Of a stretch of DNA of 64,000 nt, positions 53,067 through 61,636 are shown piece after piece (within the stretch, counting starts at the first letter, position 1; every line of letters begins with the position of its first letter). The stretch comes from Bradyrhizobium agreste (GTDB taxonomy: Bacteria; Pseudomonadota; Alphaproteobacteria; Rhizobiales; Xanthobacteraceae). The translations under genes were made by a program, and so were the position numbers. The notes under the pieces are model-generated. The model did not search any database. It had not been told where the DNA came from and saw only the letters and a program-made list of their open reading frames with translations. The stretch lies in contig NZ_JACCHP010000015.1 in NCBI RefSeq assembly GCF_016031625.1, positions 193,501-257,500 of the forward strand. Reading direction: 5' to 3'.

Positions 53067-53681
53067 ATGGACCAGCAACTCCTCGACCGCCTCGCCATCC
53101 GCGACCTCGTCGAGAACTGGGCGGTGTGGCGCGACGCCGGCGACTGGGAGCGCTTTGCCACGGTCTGGCACGAAGAGGGCTGGATGTCCGCGACCTGGTT
53201 TCAGGGGCCGGCGCGGGATTTCATGCGCGTCAGCCAGGAGGGTTTTGCCAAGGGCGTGCGCATCCTGCATTTCCTCGGCGGCACCAGCATCGATCTCGCG
53301 GGTGCGCGGGCCATCGCGCAGACCAAGATGACGATTTCCCAGCGCGGCCTCGTGCACGACGTGCTCTGCGACGTCGTTTGCACCGGACGCTTCTGCGATT
53401 TCCTGGAGAAGCGGCACGACCGATCAGGTCTCGGCAAATGGGGCATCGTCCGCCGCCAGCCGATCTATGAGAAGGATCGGATCGATCCGGTCGATCCCGC
53501 CGCGACACTCCGCCTCGACCAGACAGCGCTCGATGCGCTCCCCGAAGGCTACCGCCACCTCGCCTACATGCAGGAGCTGATCGGCTACAAGGTCAAGCGC
53601 GACATGCCGGGGCTCACCGGCGCTGAGGTCGAGAAGCTCTATGGCGAGGGCCGGGAGTGGCTGGCAGGAACGGCGAAGTAG
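53067..53681 (+). CDS. NTF2-like (SnoaL/ring-hydroxylating beta-subunit-like) protein
   Basis: 204 residues. The start LLDRLAIRDLVENWAVWRD-type helix and the following W-x-x-F-A-T-V-W-H-E-E-G-W segment (WERFATVWHEEG) are typical of SnoaL_4-type NTF2-fold proteins; the strand FLGGTSIDLAGARAIAQTKM and RFCDFLEKRHD-like block complete the cone. The C-terminus adds about 50 residues around LAYMQELIGYKVKRDMPG. Members include isomerases, dehydratases and binding proteins; no activity can be assigned. ATG follows GGAGA. A short hairpin follows the stop. Confidence 0.75.
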   Translation: MDQQLLDRLAIRDLVENWAVWRDAGDWERFATVWHEEGWMSATWFQGPARDFMRVSQEGFAKGVRILHFLGGTSIDLAGARAIAQTKMTISQRGLVHDVLCDVVCTGRFCDFLEKRHDRSGLGKWGIVRRQPIYEKDRIDPVDPAATLRLDQTALDALPEGYRHLAYMQELIGYKVKRDMPGLTGAEVEKLYGEGREWLAGTAK

Positions 53682-53699
53682 ACAGCAAACAAAAGTAAG

Positions 53700-53728
53700 G
53701 CGCGACTGGCATCACCACAGTCGCGCCC
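53700..53728. terminator. Hairpin after the NTF2-like gene, possible terminator
   Basis: GGCGCGACTG (53700-53709) and CAGTCGCGCC (53719-53728), perfect 10-base stem, nine-base loop. No T run on the plus strand; the minus-strand side is followed by TTACTTTTGTTTG. Confidence 0.55.
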
Positions 53729-53930
53729 TACGTCGCCGGCTTATGGGGCAGGGGGGAATAGCCGGCTGCTGAGACGACTCCTGTGCGCGAAAGTCGTTCC
53801 ACGCGTTGCGAAATATTTTGCCGGTCTGCAGCCTTTTTCGCACACGGTTAAGTGATCGTAGCGGCCAAGAACCCCCGATCCTGCGGCGGCGTTGTTCCCG
53901 TGACCGCCATGGGGCGAGGGATCGACGGCC

Positions 53931-54353
53931 ATGTCACAGATTCAAAAGGTTTTTTTGAGCGCGATCGCGGTCGTTGCAACGCTCGGCGCCGTGCAATTGG
54001 CCTCCGGCCACGACCTCGCGGACCGCTGGCAGGCGGTCGCCGACATTCCCAGCCACAGCTCCAACGCCGTCCCGGTCCACAACGTCAACCGAACTGCCAA
54101 GGCAGACCGCCTCGCCGAGATCAAGCCGGCAGCCGTTCCCACCCGCACGGTGTCGATGCGGCTGAACGACCTTGCCGATACCTCGGTTCTGCTGCGGGTT
54201 CCGGCGGTCATCGAGGCCGGCAATGCCAAGACCCCGGTCTTGCTCCAGAACCAGAAGAAGCCTCGCAACAAGCCGACGATCGCCTGTGAGCCCATGGTCA
54301 GCTCGCTCACCGAGGTCGCAAGGCTGCTCCAGCCCGGCCGCTGCGTGACCTGA
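53931..54353 (+). CDS. Secreted hypothetical protein with NRTAKADRL motif
   Basis: 140 residues. Signal peptide about 1-26 (KVFLSAIAVVATLGAVQLASG). Residues 53-61 read NRTAKADRL, nearly the same as NRAAKADRL in the membrane-anchored protein at 15992 and about the same distance from the hydrophobic segment. The C-terminal half (SVLLRVPAVIEA, KKPRNKPTIACEP, EVARLLQPGRCV) has two cysteines that may pair. No named family recognised. Start ATG at 53931 has a weak ribosome-binding site (GGGATCGACGG). Confidence 0.65.
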   Translation: MSQIQKVFLSAIAVVATLGAVQLASGHDLADRWQAVADIPSHSSNAVPVHNVNRTAKADRLAEIKPAAVPTRTVSMRLNDLADTSVLLRVPAVIEAGNAKTPVLLQNQKKPRNKPTIACEPMVSSLTEVARLLQPGRCVT

Positions 54354-54394
54354 CCCGCGCCAGGGTGGCTTGGCGGACCCAGACTTCACATCCT

Positions 54395-54422
54395 CTTGAT
54401 CCGCCGTTGCCTCGCGCTATAT
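54395..54422 (+). promoter_or_regulatory. Candidate sigma-32 (RpoH) heat-shock promoter of htpG
   Basis: CTTG at 54395-54398, 17 bases, GCTATAT at 54416-54422. The alphaproteobacterial RpoH -10 is roughly CYTATNT, so one position differs. It lies 38 bases before the htpG start. Confidence 0.6.
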
Positions 54423-54459
54423 CCGGGTTCCCTCACTTTTTGTTTGACCGGGTAAGCGC

Positions 54460-56337
54460 ATGACGACGTCAGATACGGCTGTGCATACGCAGCCTTTCCA
54501 GGCCGAAGTTTCCGAACTGCTGCACCTGATGGTGCACTCCGTTTATTCGGAAACCGACATCTTCCTCCGCGAGCTCATCTCCAACGCCTCCGATGCCTGC
54601 GACAAGCTGCGCTACGAGGCCATCGCCAGTCCCGCCCTGCTGGCCGAGGGCGACGCACTCAAGATCCGCATCATCCCGAACAAGACGGCCAAGACGCTCA
54701 CGATCGTCGACAACGGCATCGGCATGGAGCGGCAGGAGCTGATCGACCATCTCGGCACCATCGCCCGCTCCGGCACCAAGGCGTTCGTGTCCAAGCTGAA
54801 AGAGGCCAAGGACGGGCTCGGCCTGATCGGCCAGTTCGGCGTCGGTTTCTATTCCGCCTTCATGGTCGCCGAAAAAATCGTCGTGATCAGCCGCCGCGCC
54901 GGCGAGAGCGATGTCTGGACCTGGACGTCCTCCGGCGGCTCCGGCTTCGAGATCGCCCGTGCCAGCGACGAGGAGGCGGCGCGTGTGACGCGCGGCACCG
55001 AGATCATCCTGCACCTGAAGGACGACGCCAAGAAATATCTCGAAACCTACGAGATCGAGCGCATCGTCACCGCCTATTCCGACAACATCCTGTTCCCGAT
55101 CGAGCTCGTGCCCGAACAAGGCGAGCCGCGCCAGATCAATTCGGCGAGCGCGTTGTGGCAGCGCTCCAAGTCGGAGCTGACGGCTGACGATTACAAGAAG
55201 GCGTATCAGCAGATCGCCTCCGCCTTCGACGATCCCGCGATGACGCTGCACTACCGCGCGGAAGGACGCTACTCCTACGCCGTGCTGCTGTTTTCGCCCT
55301 CGACCAAGCCGTTCGACTTGTTCGAGCCGAACCGCAAGGGCCGCGTGAAGCTCTACGTGCGGCGCGTCTTCATCACCGACGATGCCGACCTCTTGCCGGG
55401 GTACCTGCGCTTCATCCGCGGCGTGGTCGACAGCGAGGACCTTCCGCTCAACATTTCGCGCGAGATGCTCCAGAACAATCCGCAGCTGGCGCAGATCCGC
55501 AAAGCCGTGGCGACCCGGGTCGTGTCCGAGCTCGAAAGCCTCGCCGAGAAGGATCCGGAGAACTTTGCCAAGATCTGGGACGCCTTCGGCGCGGTGCTGA
55601 AGGAAGGCATCTACGAGGATTTCGAACGGCGCGAAAAGCTGCTGGCGCTGTCGCGCTTCACCACCACGTCGGGCGAGAAGCGGTCGCTGAAGCAGGTCGT
55701 CGCCGATTTCAAGCCGAACCAGACCGAGATCTATTATCTCGTCGGCGACAGCATCGAGCGGCTGAAGTCCAATCCGCGGCTGGAAGCTGCGACCGCGCGC
55801 GGCATCGAGGTGCTGCTGCTGTCGGATCCCGTCGACGCGTTCTGGACCTCGATGCCCTCGGAGTTCGAGGGCAAGCCGCTGAAGTCGCTGAGCCAGGGCG
55901 ATCTCAATCTCGATTTGATCCCGCGTATCGATGACAAGGACGAGCCGAAGAAGGACGAGCCGGCTGCGGACGAGGCAGCCACCATCGCCGTGATCAAGGC
56001 CGCGCTCGGCGAACGCGTCAGCGACGTCAAGGCTTCGACCCGCCTCACCAGCTCGGCCTCCTGCCTCGTCGCCGACAGCCATGGCCCGAGCCGTGAGCTC
56101 GAGCGCATCTTGTCGCAGCAGAACCGCGGCATGAAGACCAAGCCGATCCTCGAGATCAATTTGCGTCATCCGTTGGTCACCGCGGTCTCCAAGGCACAGG
56201 CTGGCTCGATGGTCGTCGACGATCTCAGCCTGCTCCTGCTCGAACAGGCGCAGATCCTGGACGGCGAATTGCCGGAAGACCCGGCAGCGTTCGCGGCACG
56301 GCTGAACCGGCTCGTGTTGCAGGGGCTCGGCGGCTAG
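54460..56337 (+). CDS. htpG: Molecular chaperone HtpG (Hsp90)
   Basis: 625-residue bacterial Hsp90. The N-terminal ATPase domain has FLRELISNASDACDKLRYE, DNGIGM, GTIARSGTKAF and GQFGVGFYSAFMV; the middle domain has LYVRRVFITDD, LPGYLRFIRGVVDSEDLPLNISRE and the catalytic-loop arginine; the C-terminal dimer domain ends in AFAARLNRLVLQGL. No organellar or linker extensions. Acts in the cytosol on partly folded clients. A likely RpoH promoter upstream fits heat-shock control. Confidence 0.97.
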   Translation: MTTSDTAVHTQPFQAEVSELLHLMVHSVYSETDIFLRELISNASDACDKLRYEAIASPALLAEGDALKIRIIPNKTAKTLTIVDNGIGMERQELIDHLGTIARSGTKAFVSKLKEAKDGLGLIGQFGVGFYSAFMVAEKIVVISRRAGESDVWTWTSSGGSGFEIARASDEEAARVTRGTEIILHLKDDAKKYLETYEIERIVTAYSDNILFPIELVPEQGEPRQINSASALWQRSKSELTADDYKKAYQQIASAFDDPAMTLHYRAEGRYSYAVLLFSPSTKPFDLFEPNRKGRVKLYVRRVFITDDADLLPGYLRFIRGVVDSEDLPLNISREMLQNNPQLAQIRKAVATRVVSELESLAEKDPENFAKIWDAFGAVLKEGIYEDFERREKLLALSRFTTTSGEKRSLKQVVADFKPNQTEIYYLVGDSIERLKSNPRLEAATARGIEVLLLSDPVDAFWTSMPSEFEGKPLKSLSQGDLNLDLIPRIDDKDEPKKDEPAADEAATIAVIKAALGERVSDVKASTRLTSSASCLVADSHGPSRELERILSQQNRGMKTKPILEINLRHPLVTAVSKAQAGSMVVDDLSLLLLEQAQILDGELPEDPAAFAARLNRLVLQGLGG

Positions 56338-56448
56338 CGCTGCCTCGCAGCATCATTCCGACCGCGCTTCACCCGCGTTGTCAGATCGCTCGGCGCGCAT
56401 CGCTTCTGGCGCTGCGCGTCCCGCTCACCTTGACGTCATCAGATCTCA

Positions 56449-56474
56449 GGAACAGTCGCGGATGACGAGATGTT
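56449..56474 (+). promoter_or_regulatory. Candidate EcfG-type promoter of the DUF3551 gene
   Basis: GGAAC at 56449-56453, 17 bases, TGTT at 56471-56474: one mismatch to GGAAC-N16/17-CGTT. It lies 40 bases before the ATG at 56515. Confidence 0.5.
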
Positions 56475-56514
56475 GTGTCATATGAAGTGACGTCACCCAT
56501 TCGAGGATTTCCCC

Positions 56515-56790
56515 ATGCGCTTGTCATTCCTCACGCTTACCGCGATCTTCACGCTGCTGGGCGCAGCGGATGCCAGCGCGCAGCGATATGACCCGGCCTA
56601 TCCCGTCTGCATGCACCGCTACGTCGGCGGCCCGAGTGGCGGGGGCGGTGACTATTTCGACTGCTCGTTTACCTCGTTGGAGCAGTGCCGCGCCACGGCG
56701 TCGGGCCTTGCCGCGACCTGCGACCTCAATCCGTATTACGCCTTCAACGAATCGCCGCCGCCGCGCCGGCGTTACAAGAAGGTGCACTAG
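56515..56790 (+). CDS. DUF3551 family secreted protein
   Basis: 91 residues. Signal peptide 1-22 (LTLTAIFTLLGAADASA). The mature part has the DUF3551 pattern YPVCMHRY, DYFDCSFTSLEQCRATASG and CDLNPYYAF, with four cysteines that should form two disulfides, and a basic Pro/Arg/Lys tail. This family of small periplasmic proteins is abundant in Bradyrhizobium and has no known function. The upstream EcfG-like promoter suggests stress induction. Confidence 0.88.
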   Translation: MRLSFLTLTAIFTLLGAADASAQRYDPAYPVCMHRYVGGPSGGGGDYFDCSFTSLEQCRATASGLAATCDLNPYYAFNESPPPRRRYKKVH

Positions 56791-57012
56791 GTAACCGAGC
56801 CAGGGCCAAAACCCAGGGGCATTCTGCATTCTTCGCTGTTTCGGCCTGGTCACACACGTCGGCGGCGCTGCCGGCGGGTGCGATCCTGGCTGCGCGCTGC
56901 CGACCGCGGTTAATCGCGTCCTAACCGGGTTTTACCTTGTCTCTTAACGCCTGGGTCAGGGCGCACGGGCTAAACTGCCGGAAACCGCAGACCGCCCGAA
57001 AGAGTGAACAAT

Positions 57013-58818
57013 ATGACCACCGGCGTCATCGAGCAGCCGAAAGCCGCGCGCGCACCGTCGGCTTCCAAGATCTGGTTGAGGGCGATCGAGCTCACCGCAC
57101 GGATCGAAACGCTGCCGGGGCGCCTGTTCGCCGACGTCGTCGACGATTGGGCGCAGCGCCAGCCGAACCGCGTCGCTCTTGTGACGGACGAGGCAAGCCT
57201 CGATTACGAAAGCCTGTCGAAGAGGATCAACCGCTACGCGCGCTGGGCGAGCTCGGTCGGCCTTGCCAAGGGTGACACCGTCGCGCTGATCATGCCGAAC
57301 GGCATCGACTATGTCGCGGCCTGGCTCGGCATCAGCCGTGTCGGCGGCGTGGTCGCGCTGATCAACACCAAGCTCGTCGGTCCATCGCTTGCGCACTGCC
57401 TCGATGTCGCAATGCCCTCGCAGGTCATCGTTGCGCATGAGCTGACGGGCATGTTGGACAGCGCGGCGCCTTATCTGAAGACGGAGGCAAGAGTCTGGAC
57501 GCATGGCGATAGCCGCAGCGAACGTGCGATCGACGTCGCGCTTGCCGCTCTCGACGACGGCCCGCTTGCGCCCGACGAGCACAGTGACGTCACGATCGAT
57601 GATCGTGCGTTGCTGATCTACACCTCCGGCACCACCGGCCTGCCGAAAGCGGCCAGCATCAGCCACCGCCGCATCCTCAATTGGGGCTTCTGGTTCGCCG
57701 GCCTCACCGGCGCGACGCCGCAGGATCGGCTCTACGATTGTCTGCCGCTGTTCCATTCGGTCGGCGGCATCGTTGCGCCGTGCAGCATGCTGGCCGCCGG
57801 CGGCTCGGTGGTGATCGCGGAAAAATTCTCGGCTTCGCATTTCTGGTCCGACATCGTCCGGCACGACTGCACGTTGTTTCAATATATCGGCGAGCTCTGT
57901 CGCTATCTGCTGAAGGCCGCGCCCTCCGAATACGAGAATCGGCACCGCCTGCGGCTGGCCTGTGGCAACGGCCTGCGCGGCGACATCTGGGAGGATTTCC
58001 AGGCGCGTTTCGCCATTCCGCGCATCCTTGAATTCTACGCCGCGACCGAAGGCAATTTCTCGCTGTTCAACGTCGAGGGCCAGCCGGGCGCGATCGGCCG
58101 CATCCCGCCGCTGCTCGCGCACCGCTTTCCTGCCAGTCTCGTCAAGCTCGACCCCGATAGCGGCGCGCCGCTGCGTAATGACGAGGGCTTCTGCATCGCC
58201 TGCAGCCGCGGCGAGGCCGGCGAAGCCATCGGCCGCATCGGCACCGCGGACGAGGGCGGTGGGCGCTTCGAGGGCTACACCGATGCCGGCGAGACCGAGA
58301 AGAAGATCCTGCGCGACGTCTTCGCCAAAGGCGATGCGTGGTTCCGCACCGGCGATCTGATGCGGATGGACGACAAGGGATTCTTCCATTTCGTCGATCG
58401 TATCGGCGACACGTTCCGCTGGAAGGGCGAGAATGTCGCGACCTCGGAGGTGAACGACGCCGTGCGCGATTTCACCGGCGTCGTCGATGCCACCACCTAT
58501 GGCGTCAGCATTCCCGGCGCCGACGGCCGGGCCGGCATGAGCGCGATCGTCGCGAACGAGGGGTTTGACATCAGAGCGCTGCCCGCCCATCTCGCGCAGC
58601 GCCTGCCGACTTACGCCCGCCCGCTCTTCATCCGCATCTCGCGCGAGCTCGATGCCACCGAGACCTTCAAGCAAAAGAAGGGCGAGCTCGCCCGCGAGGG
58701 ATTTGACCCGGCCGCGATCTCCGATCCGCTGTTCATGCTGGACCCGATATCCGGCGCCTATGTCGCGCTGGACGAGATGGCGTATGCGGCCATCTCGGAC
58801 GGTACGATCAGGCTGTAG
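57013..58818 (+). CDS. FATP-type long-chain/very-long-chain acyl-CoA ligase
   Basis: 601 residues. The P-loop IYTSGTTGLPKAA and the FATP/FadD6 hallmark ACGNGLRGDIWEDFQARF, then ILEFYAATEGNFSL, place it in the fatty acid transport protein group, which activates long or very long chains and can couple uptake to activation. The hinge reads GDTFRWKGENVATSEV, the C-terminus TFKQKKGELAREGFDP. ATG at 57013; GTG at 57004 is the alternative. First gene of a probable four-gene operon with ACP, a second ligase and a reductase (145 bases to the ACP). Confidence 0.88.
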   Translation: MTTGVIEQPKAARAPSASKIWLRAIELTARIETLPGRLFADVVDDWAQRQPNRVALVTDEASLDYESLSKRINRYARWASSVGLAKGDTVALIMPNGIDYVAAWLGISRVGGVVALINTKLVGPSLAHCLDVAMPSQVIVAHELTGMLDSAAPYLKTEARVWTHGDSRSERAIDVALAALDDGPLAPDEHSDVTIDDRALLIYTSGTTGLPKAASISHRRILNWGFWFAGLTGATPQDRLYDCLPLFHSVGGIVAPCSMLAAGGSVVIAEKFSASHFWSDIVRHDCTLFQYIGELCRYLLKAAPSEYENRHRLRLACGNGLRGDIWEDFQARFAIPRILEFYAATEGNFSLFNVEGQPGAIGRIPPLLAHRFPASLVKLDPDSGAPLRNDEGFCIACSRGEAGEAIGRIGTADEGGGRFEGYTDAGETEKKILRDVFAKGDAWFRTGDLMRMDDKGFFHFVDRIGDTFRWKGENVATSEVNDAVRDFTGVVDATTYGVSIPGADGRAGMSAIVANEGFDIRALPAHLAQRLPTYARPLFIRISRELDATETFKQKKGELAREGFDPAAISDPLFMLDPISGAYVALDEMAYAAISDGTIRL

Positions 58819-58963
58819 AGCCACCAAAATCGAGAGACAGGTCCAATTTTATCTGAATTGTCCAAGAAGCCATTTACTTCTGTCGGGTAAACAGACCGCC
58901 ATGGGGAGGCGGGTCATCAAGAGCCGCCGCAACAACGAGATCGATAACAAAAGCGAGCCAGCC

Positions 58964-59209
58964 ATGTCGGTAAGGTCAAAGGTCATTGAAGCGATCCAGC
59001 AGATCGCCAAGGAGCAGCACGTCACGCTTCCCGCCCTCTCGGACGATCTGTCCCTGCACGAGACGGGTTTTGACTCGCTCGCCTTCGCGATTCTGGTCGC
59101 GCGCCTCGAGGACGAAACCGGCATCGATCCCTTCACCATTTCCGAGGACGCCGCGTTCCCCGCCACGGTGGGCGATTTCGTGCGGGCCTACGAAAATGTC
59201 CCCGCGTGA
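58964..59209 (+). CDS. Acyl carrier protein (stand-alone, non-AcpP)
   Basis: 81 residues. S38 in ETGFDSLAFAILVARLEDE is the phosphopantetheine attachment site; the four-helix pattern and acidic helix II/III (DETGIDPFTIS) fit an ACP/PCP. It differs from AcpP (DSLDTVE) and from AcpXL, so it is a specialised carrier. The stop overlaps the start of the adenylating-enzyme gene by 14 bases, strong coupling. Likely loaded by that enzyme. The ATG at 58964 has a weak ribosome-binding site (GCGAGCCAGCC). Confidence 0.88.
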   Translation: MSVRSKVIEAIQQIAKEQHVTLPALSDDLSLHETGFDSLAFAILVARLEDETGIDPFTISEDAAFPATVGDFVRAYENVPA

Positions 59210-60578
59210 GATCTTTGCGCTTCGCGACCATCTCGGCGCCGAGCTGAAAGGCCGCACCATCTCCGATGCGCACGATGTCGTGTCGCTGACCGACATCCTG
59301 TCGCATACGGTTCTGGGCGGCCGGCTGCACGAGCTGTCCGGCCGCGCCGTGCTGCTCAAGCTGTCGGACCAGCTCCGGTCCGGCCTTGCCATGATCGAGC
59401 TCGACGGCATCGCCCGCCGCATGCTGCTGTGTCCGCCGGACCTCAATCCGGCGCATCTCGATGCCTTGATCGCGGATGCCGGCATCGATGCCGTCGTCAC
59501 CGACGAGCCCGATCGCTGGGCGGCGTCCGGCGTGCCGTTGGTCGTCACCGCGCAATTGCCGCTTCAGGCCGCCGCGTCGGCCAAGACCGAGCGCGCCACC
59601 GAATGGCTGATGCTCACCTCGGGCACCTCGGGCGTGCCAAAGATCGCCGGCCATACGCTGGAAGCGCTGACCGGGGCCATCGTCGCCGAAGGCCCCGCAC
59701 GCGGACCTGCGCCGGTCTGGGCAACGTTCTACGACATCCGCCGCTATGGCGGACTGCAAATCTTTCTCCGCGCCATCCTCTCCGGCGGCTCGTTGGTGCT
59801 GTCCGATCCCCATGAGGCGCTCGCCGATCATGTCGTGCGGCTGAAGGCGCGCGGTGTCTCGCATATCTCCGGCACGCCCTCGCACTGGCGCAAGCTCCTG
59901 ATGAGCGGCTCGGCCGCGCAATTCGCCCCGGCTTACGTCCGCCTCTCCGGCGAGATCGCCGACCAAGCCGTGCTCGACGGCCTGAAAGCGGCATTCCCCA
60001 ATGCCTCCGTCGGCCATGCCTATGCCTCGACCGAGGCCGGCGTCGGCTTCGCCGTCAATGACGGGCTGGAAGGCTTTCCGGCCGACTATCTCGGCAACCG
60101 CAACGGCGTCGAGATGAAGGTCGTCGACGGCTCGCTGCGCATCCGCTCGGCGCGTACGGCCCATGCCTATATCGGCCGCAATGCGGCGTCGCTCACCGAC
60201 GACGACGGGTTTGTCGACAGCGGCGACATCGTCGAGCTGCGCGGCGACCGCTATTATTTCGTCGGCCGCCGCGGCGGCATCATCAATATCGGCGGGCTGA
60301 AGGTCCACCCCGAGGAGATCGAGGCGGTGATCAACCGCCATCCGGATGTGCGGATGTCGCGCGCGAAGTCGCGCAAGAGCCCGATCACCGGCGGCATCGT
60401 CGTTGCGGACGTGATCCTCGCTGACGGCACTGATCCGGCTCGCGCGAAAGAGATCCGCGACCAGATCCTGGAGCTGTGCCGCACCCAGCTCGCATCTCAC
60501 AAGGTGCCGGCGGTGCTCCGCTTCGTCGAGGTGCTCGACGTCACCCCGGCTGGAAAACTGGCGCGCACCGATGCATAA
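59196..60578 (+). CDS. Adenylate-forming ligase coupled to the ACP
   Basis: 460 residues, about 50-100 shorter than typical acyl-CoA ligases, mainly in the N-terminal domain. P-loop LMLTSGTSGVPK, the segment HISGTPSHWRKLLMSG, A5-like HAYASTEAGVGF, A7 FVDSGDIVEL, A8 GRRGGIINIGGLKVHPEEIE and the catalytic lysine in PAGKLART are all present. Starts inside the ACP gene and ends inside the reductase gene (8-base overlap). This suggests it loads an acid onto the ACP (like DltA-type or stand-alone A domains) instead of CoA, which is inference. Confidence 0.82.
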   Translation: MSPREIFALRDHLGAELKGRTISDAHDVVSLTDILSHTVLGGRLHELSGRAVLLKLSDQLRSGLAMIELDGIARRMLLCPPDLNPAHLDALIADAGIDAVVTDEPDRWAASGVPLVVTAQLPLQAAASAKTERATEWLMLTSGTSGVPKIAGHTLEALTGAIVAEGPARGPAPVWATFYDIRRYGGLQIFLRAILSGGSLVLSDPHEALADHVVRLKARGVSHISGTPSHWRKLLMSGSAAQFAPAYVRLSGEIADQAVLDGLKAAFPNASVGHAYASTEAGVGFAVNDGLEGFPADYLGNRNGVEMKVVDGSLRIRSARTAHAYIGRNAASLTDDDGFVDSGDIVELRGDRYYFVGRRGGIINIGGLKVHPEEIEAVINRHPDVRMSRAKSRKSPITGGIVVADVILADGTDPARAKEIRDQILELCRTQLASHKVPAVLRFVEVLDVTPAGKLARTDA

Positions 60579-61296
60579 GAACGTTCTCGTCACCGGCGGT
60601 AGCCGTGGCATCGGTCTTGCGATCGGCAGACGCCTGGTCGGTGCCGGCTATAACGTGATCGCGGCGGCGCGGCGCGAGAGCGATGAGCTCAAGGCGGCGA
60701 TTACCGAAGCGGACGGGCGCCTGCATTTCCGCGCCTGCGATCTTGCCGTGATCGATGCAATCCCGGCCTTCGCAAAGCTCGTGCGCGACGAGTTCGGTCC
60801 GATCTACGGCCTCGTCAACAATGCCGGTCTCGGCACCGAGGGCCTGCTCGCCACCATGCACAATTCAGAGATCGAGGCGCTGGTGCAGCTCAACGTGCTG
60901 TCGCCGATCATCCTCACCAAATTTGTGGCCCGGCAGATGATGGCCGACGGCACTGGGCGCATCATCAACATCTCCTCGATCATCGCGACGACAGGCTATA
61001 ACGGTCTGTCCGTGTACGGCGCGACCAAGGCCGCCGCGACCGGCTTCACCCGCTCGCTCGCGCGCGAGGTCGGCAAGCTCGGCATCACCGTGAACGCGAT
61101 CGCGCCGGGCTTCATCGACACCGAGCTCACCCACAATCTCTCCGAGGAAGGCCGGAAGCGCATTGCCGGCCGCAGCGCGCTGCGCCGTCTGCCGGAGACG
61201 GACGACGTCGCGCGCATGGTGGAATACCTTCTGGGCGAAGGCGGTCGCAACGTCACGGGCACCGTGTTCACGATCGACGCCGGGAATACGGCGTAA
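60571..61296 (+). CDS. Short-chain dehydrogenase/reductase (FabG-like)
   Basis: 241-residue classical SDR. Cofactor motif TGGSRGIG, NNAG at 83-86, catalytic S136, Y149 and K153 (SVYGATKAA), and the FabG-like PGFIDTEL segment. The ending GRNVTGTVFTIDAG is the 3-oxoacyl-ACP reductase pattern. With the ACP and ligase it may reduce a 3-keto or keto group on the carrier-bound acyl chain. A perfect EcfG promoter for the next gene begins three bases after its stop. Confidence 0.88.
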   Translation: MHKNVLVTGGSRGIGLAIGRRLVGAGYNVIAAARRESDELKAAITEADGRLHFRACDLAVIDAIPAFAKLVRDEFGPIYGLVNNAGLGTEGLLATMHNSEIEALVQLNVLSPIILTKFVARQMMADGTGRIINISSIIATTGYNGLSVYGATKAAATGFTRSLAREVGKLGITVNAIAPGFIDTELTHNLSEEGRKRIAGRSALRRLPETDDVARMVEYLLGEGGRNVTGTVFTIDAGNTA

Positions 61297-61298
61297 GC

Positions 61299-61323
61299 GG
61301 AACCCGGCTGCCACAATTGCGTT
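61299..61323 (+). promoter_or_regulatory. EcfG-type general stress promoter (perfect consensus)
   Basis: GGAAC at 61299-61303, a 16-base spacer, CGTT at 61320-61323. All defined positions match. It lies 100 bases upstream of the small gene at 61423. Confidence 0.7.
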
Positions 61324-61422
61324 GATCGGGGGCAATGACAGCCAGCCGGAATTGGTCGTAGGATGCCTCGCAATCGATTGGGTTACGTCAATCGATCTGC
61401 CCTAATCGAAAGGGAGCAGTCG

Positions 61423-61632
61423 ATGGCCACTTCAAACATGACCGCTTCGCGTGCGCCGCTGACGGAGCCAGTGCGCGTGAAGTCGGATGAGGTTCGCTGT
61501 CCGCCGATGTCGCATCAGAATTCCGGCGATCACGGCCACGAGATGTATCCGCAGCAATTCGTGCGTCTCATCGGCTGCCACGACGTCCCTGCATCCCAGC
61601 TGCGGAATCGCCAGGACGGAAAACTGCACTAG
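61423..61632 (+). CDS. Small hypothetical protein, probable stress gene
   Basis: 69 residues. ATG preceded by AAGGGAGCAG at the right distance. The protein is polar, His- and Gln-rich (CPPMSHQNSGDHGHEMYPQQF), has two cysteines and no signal peptide or membrane segment. No family recognised. The ribosome-binding site and the perfect stress promoter upstream support a real gene. It ends four bases before the convergent stop of the RHH-like gene. Confidence 0.6.
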   Translation: MATSNMTASRAPLTEPVRVKSDEVRCPPMSHQNSGDHGHEMYPQQFVRLIGCHDVPASQLRNRQDGKLH

Positions 61633-61636
61633 TCGC

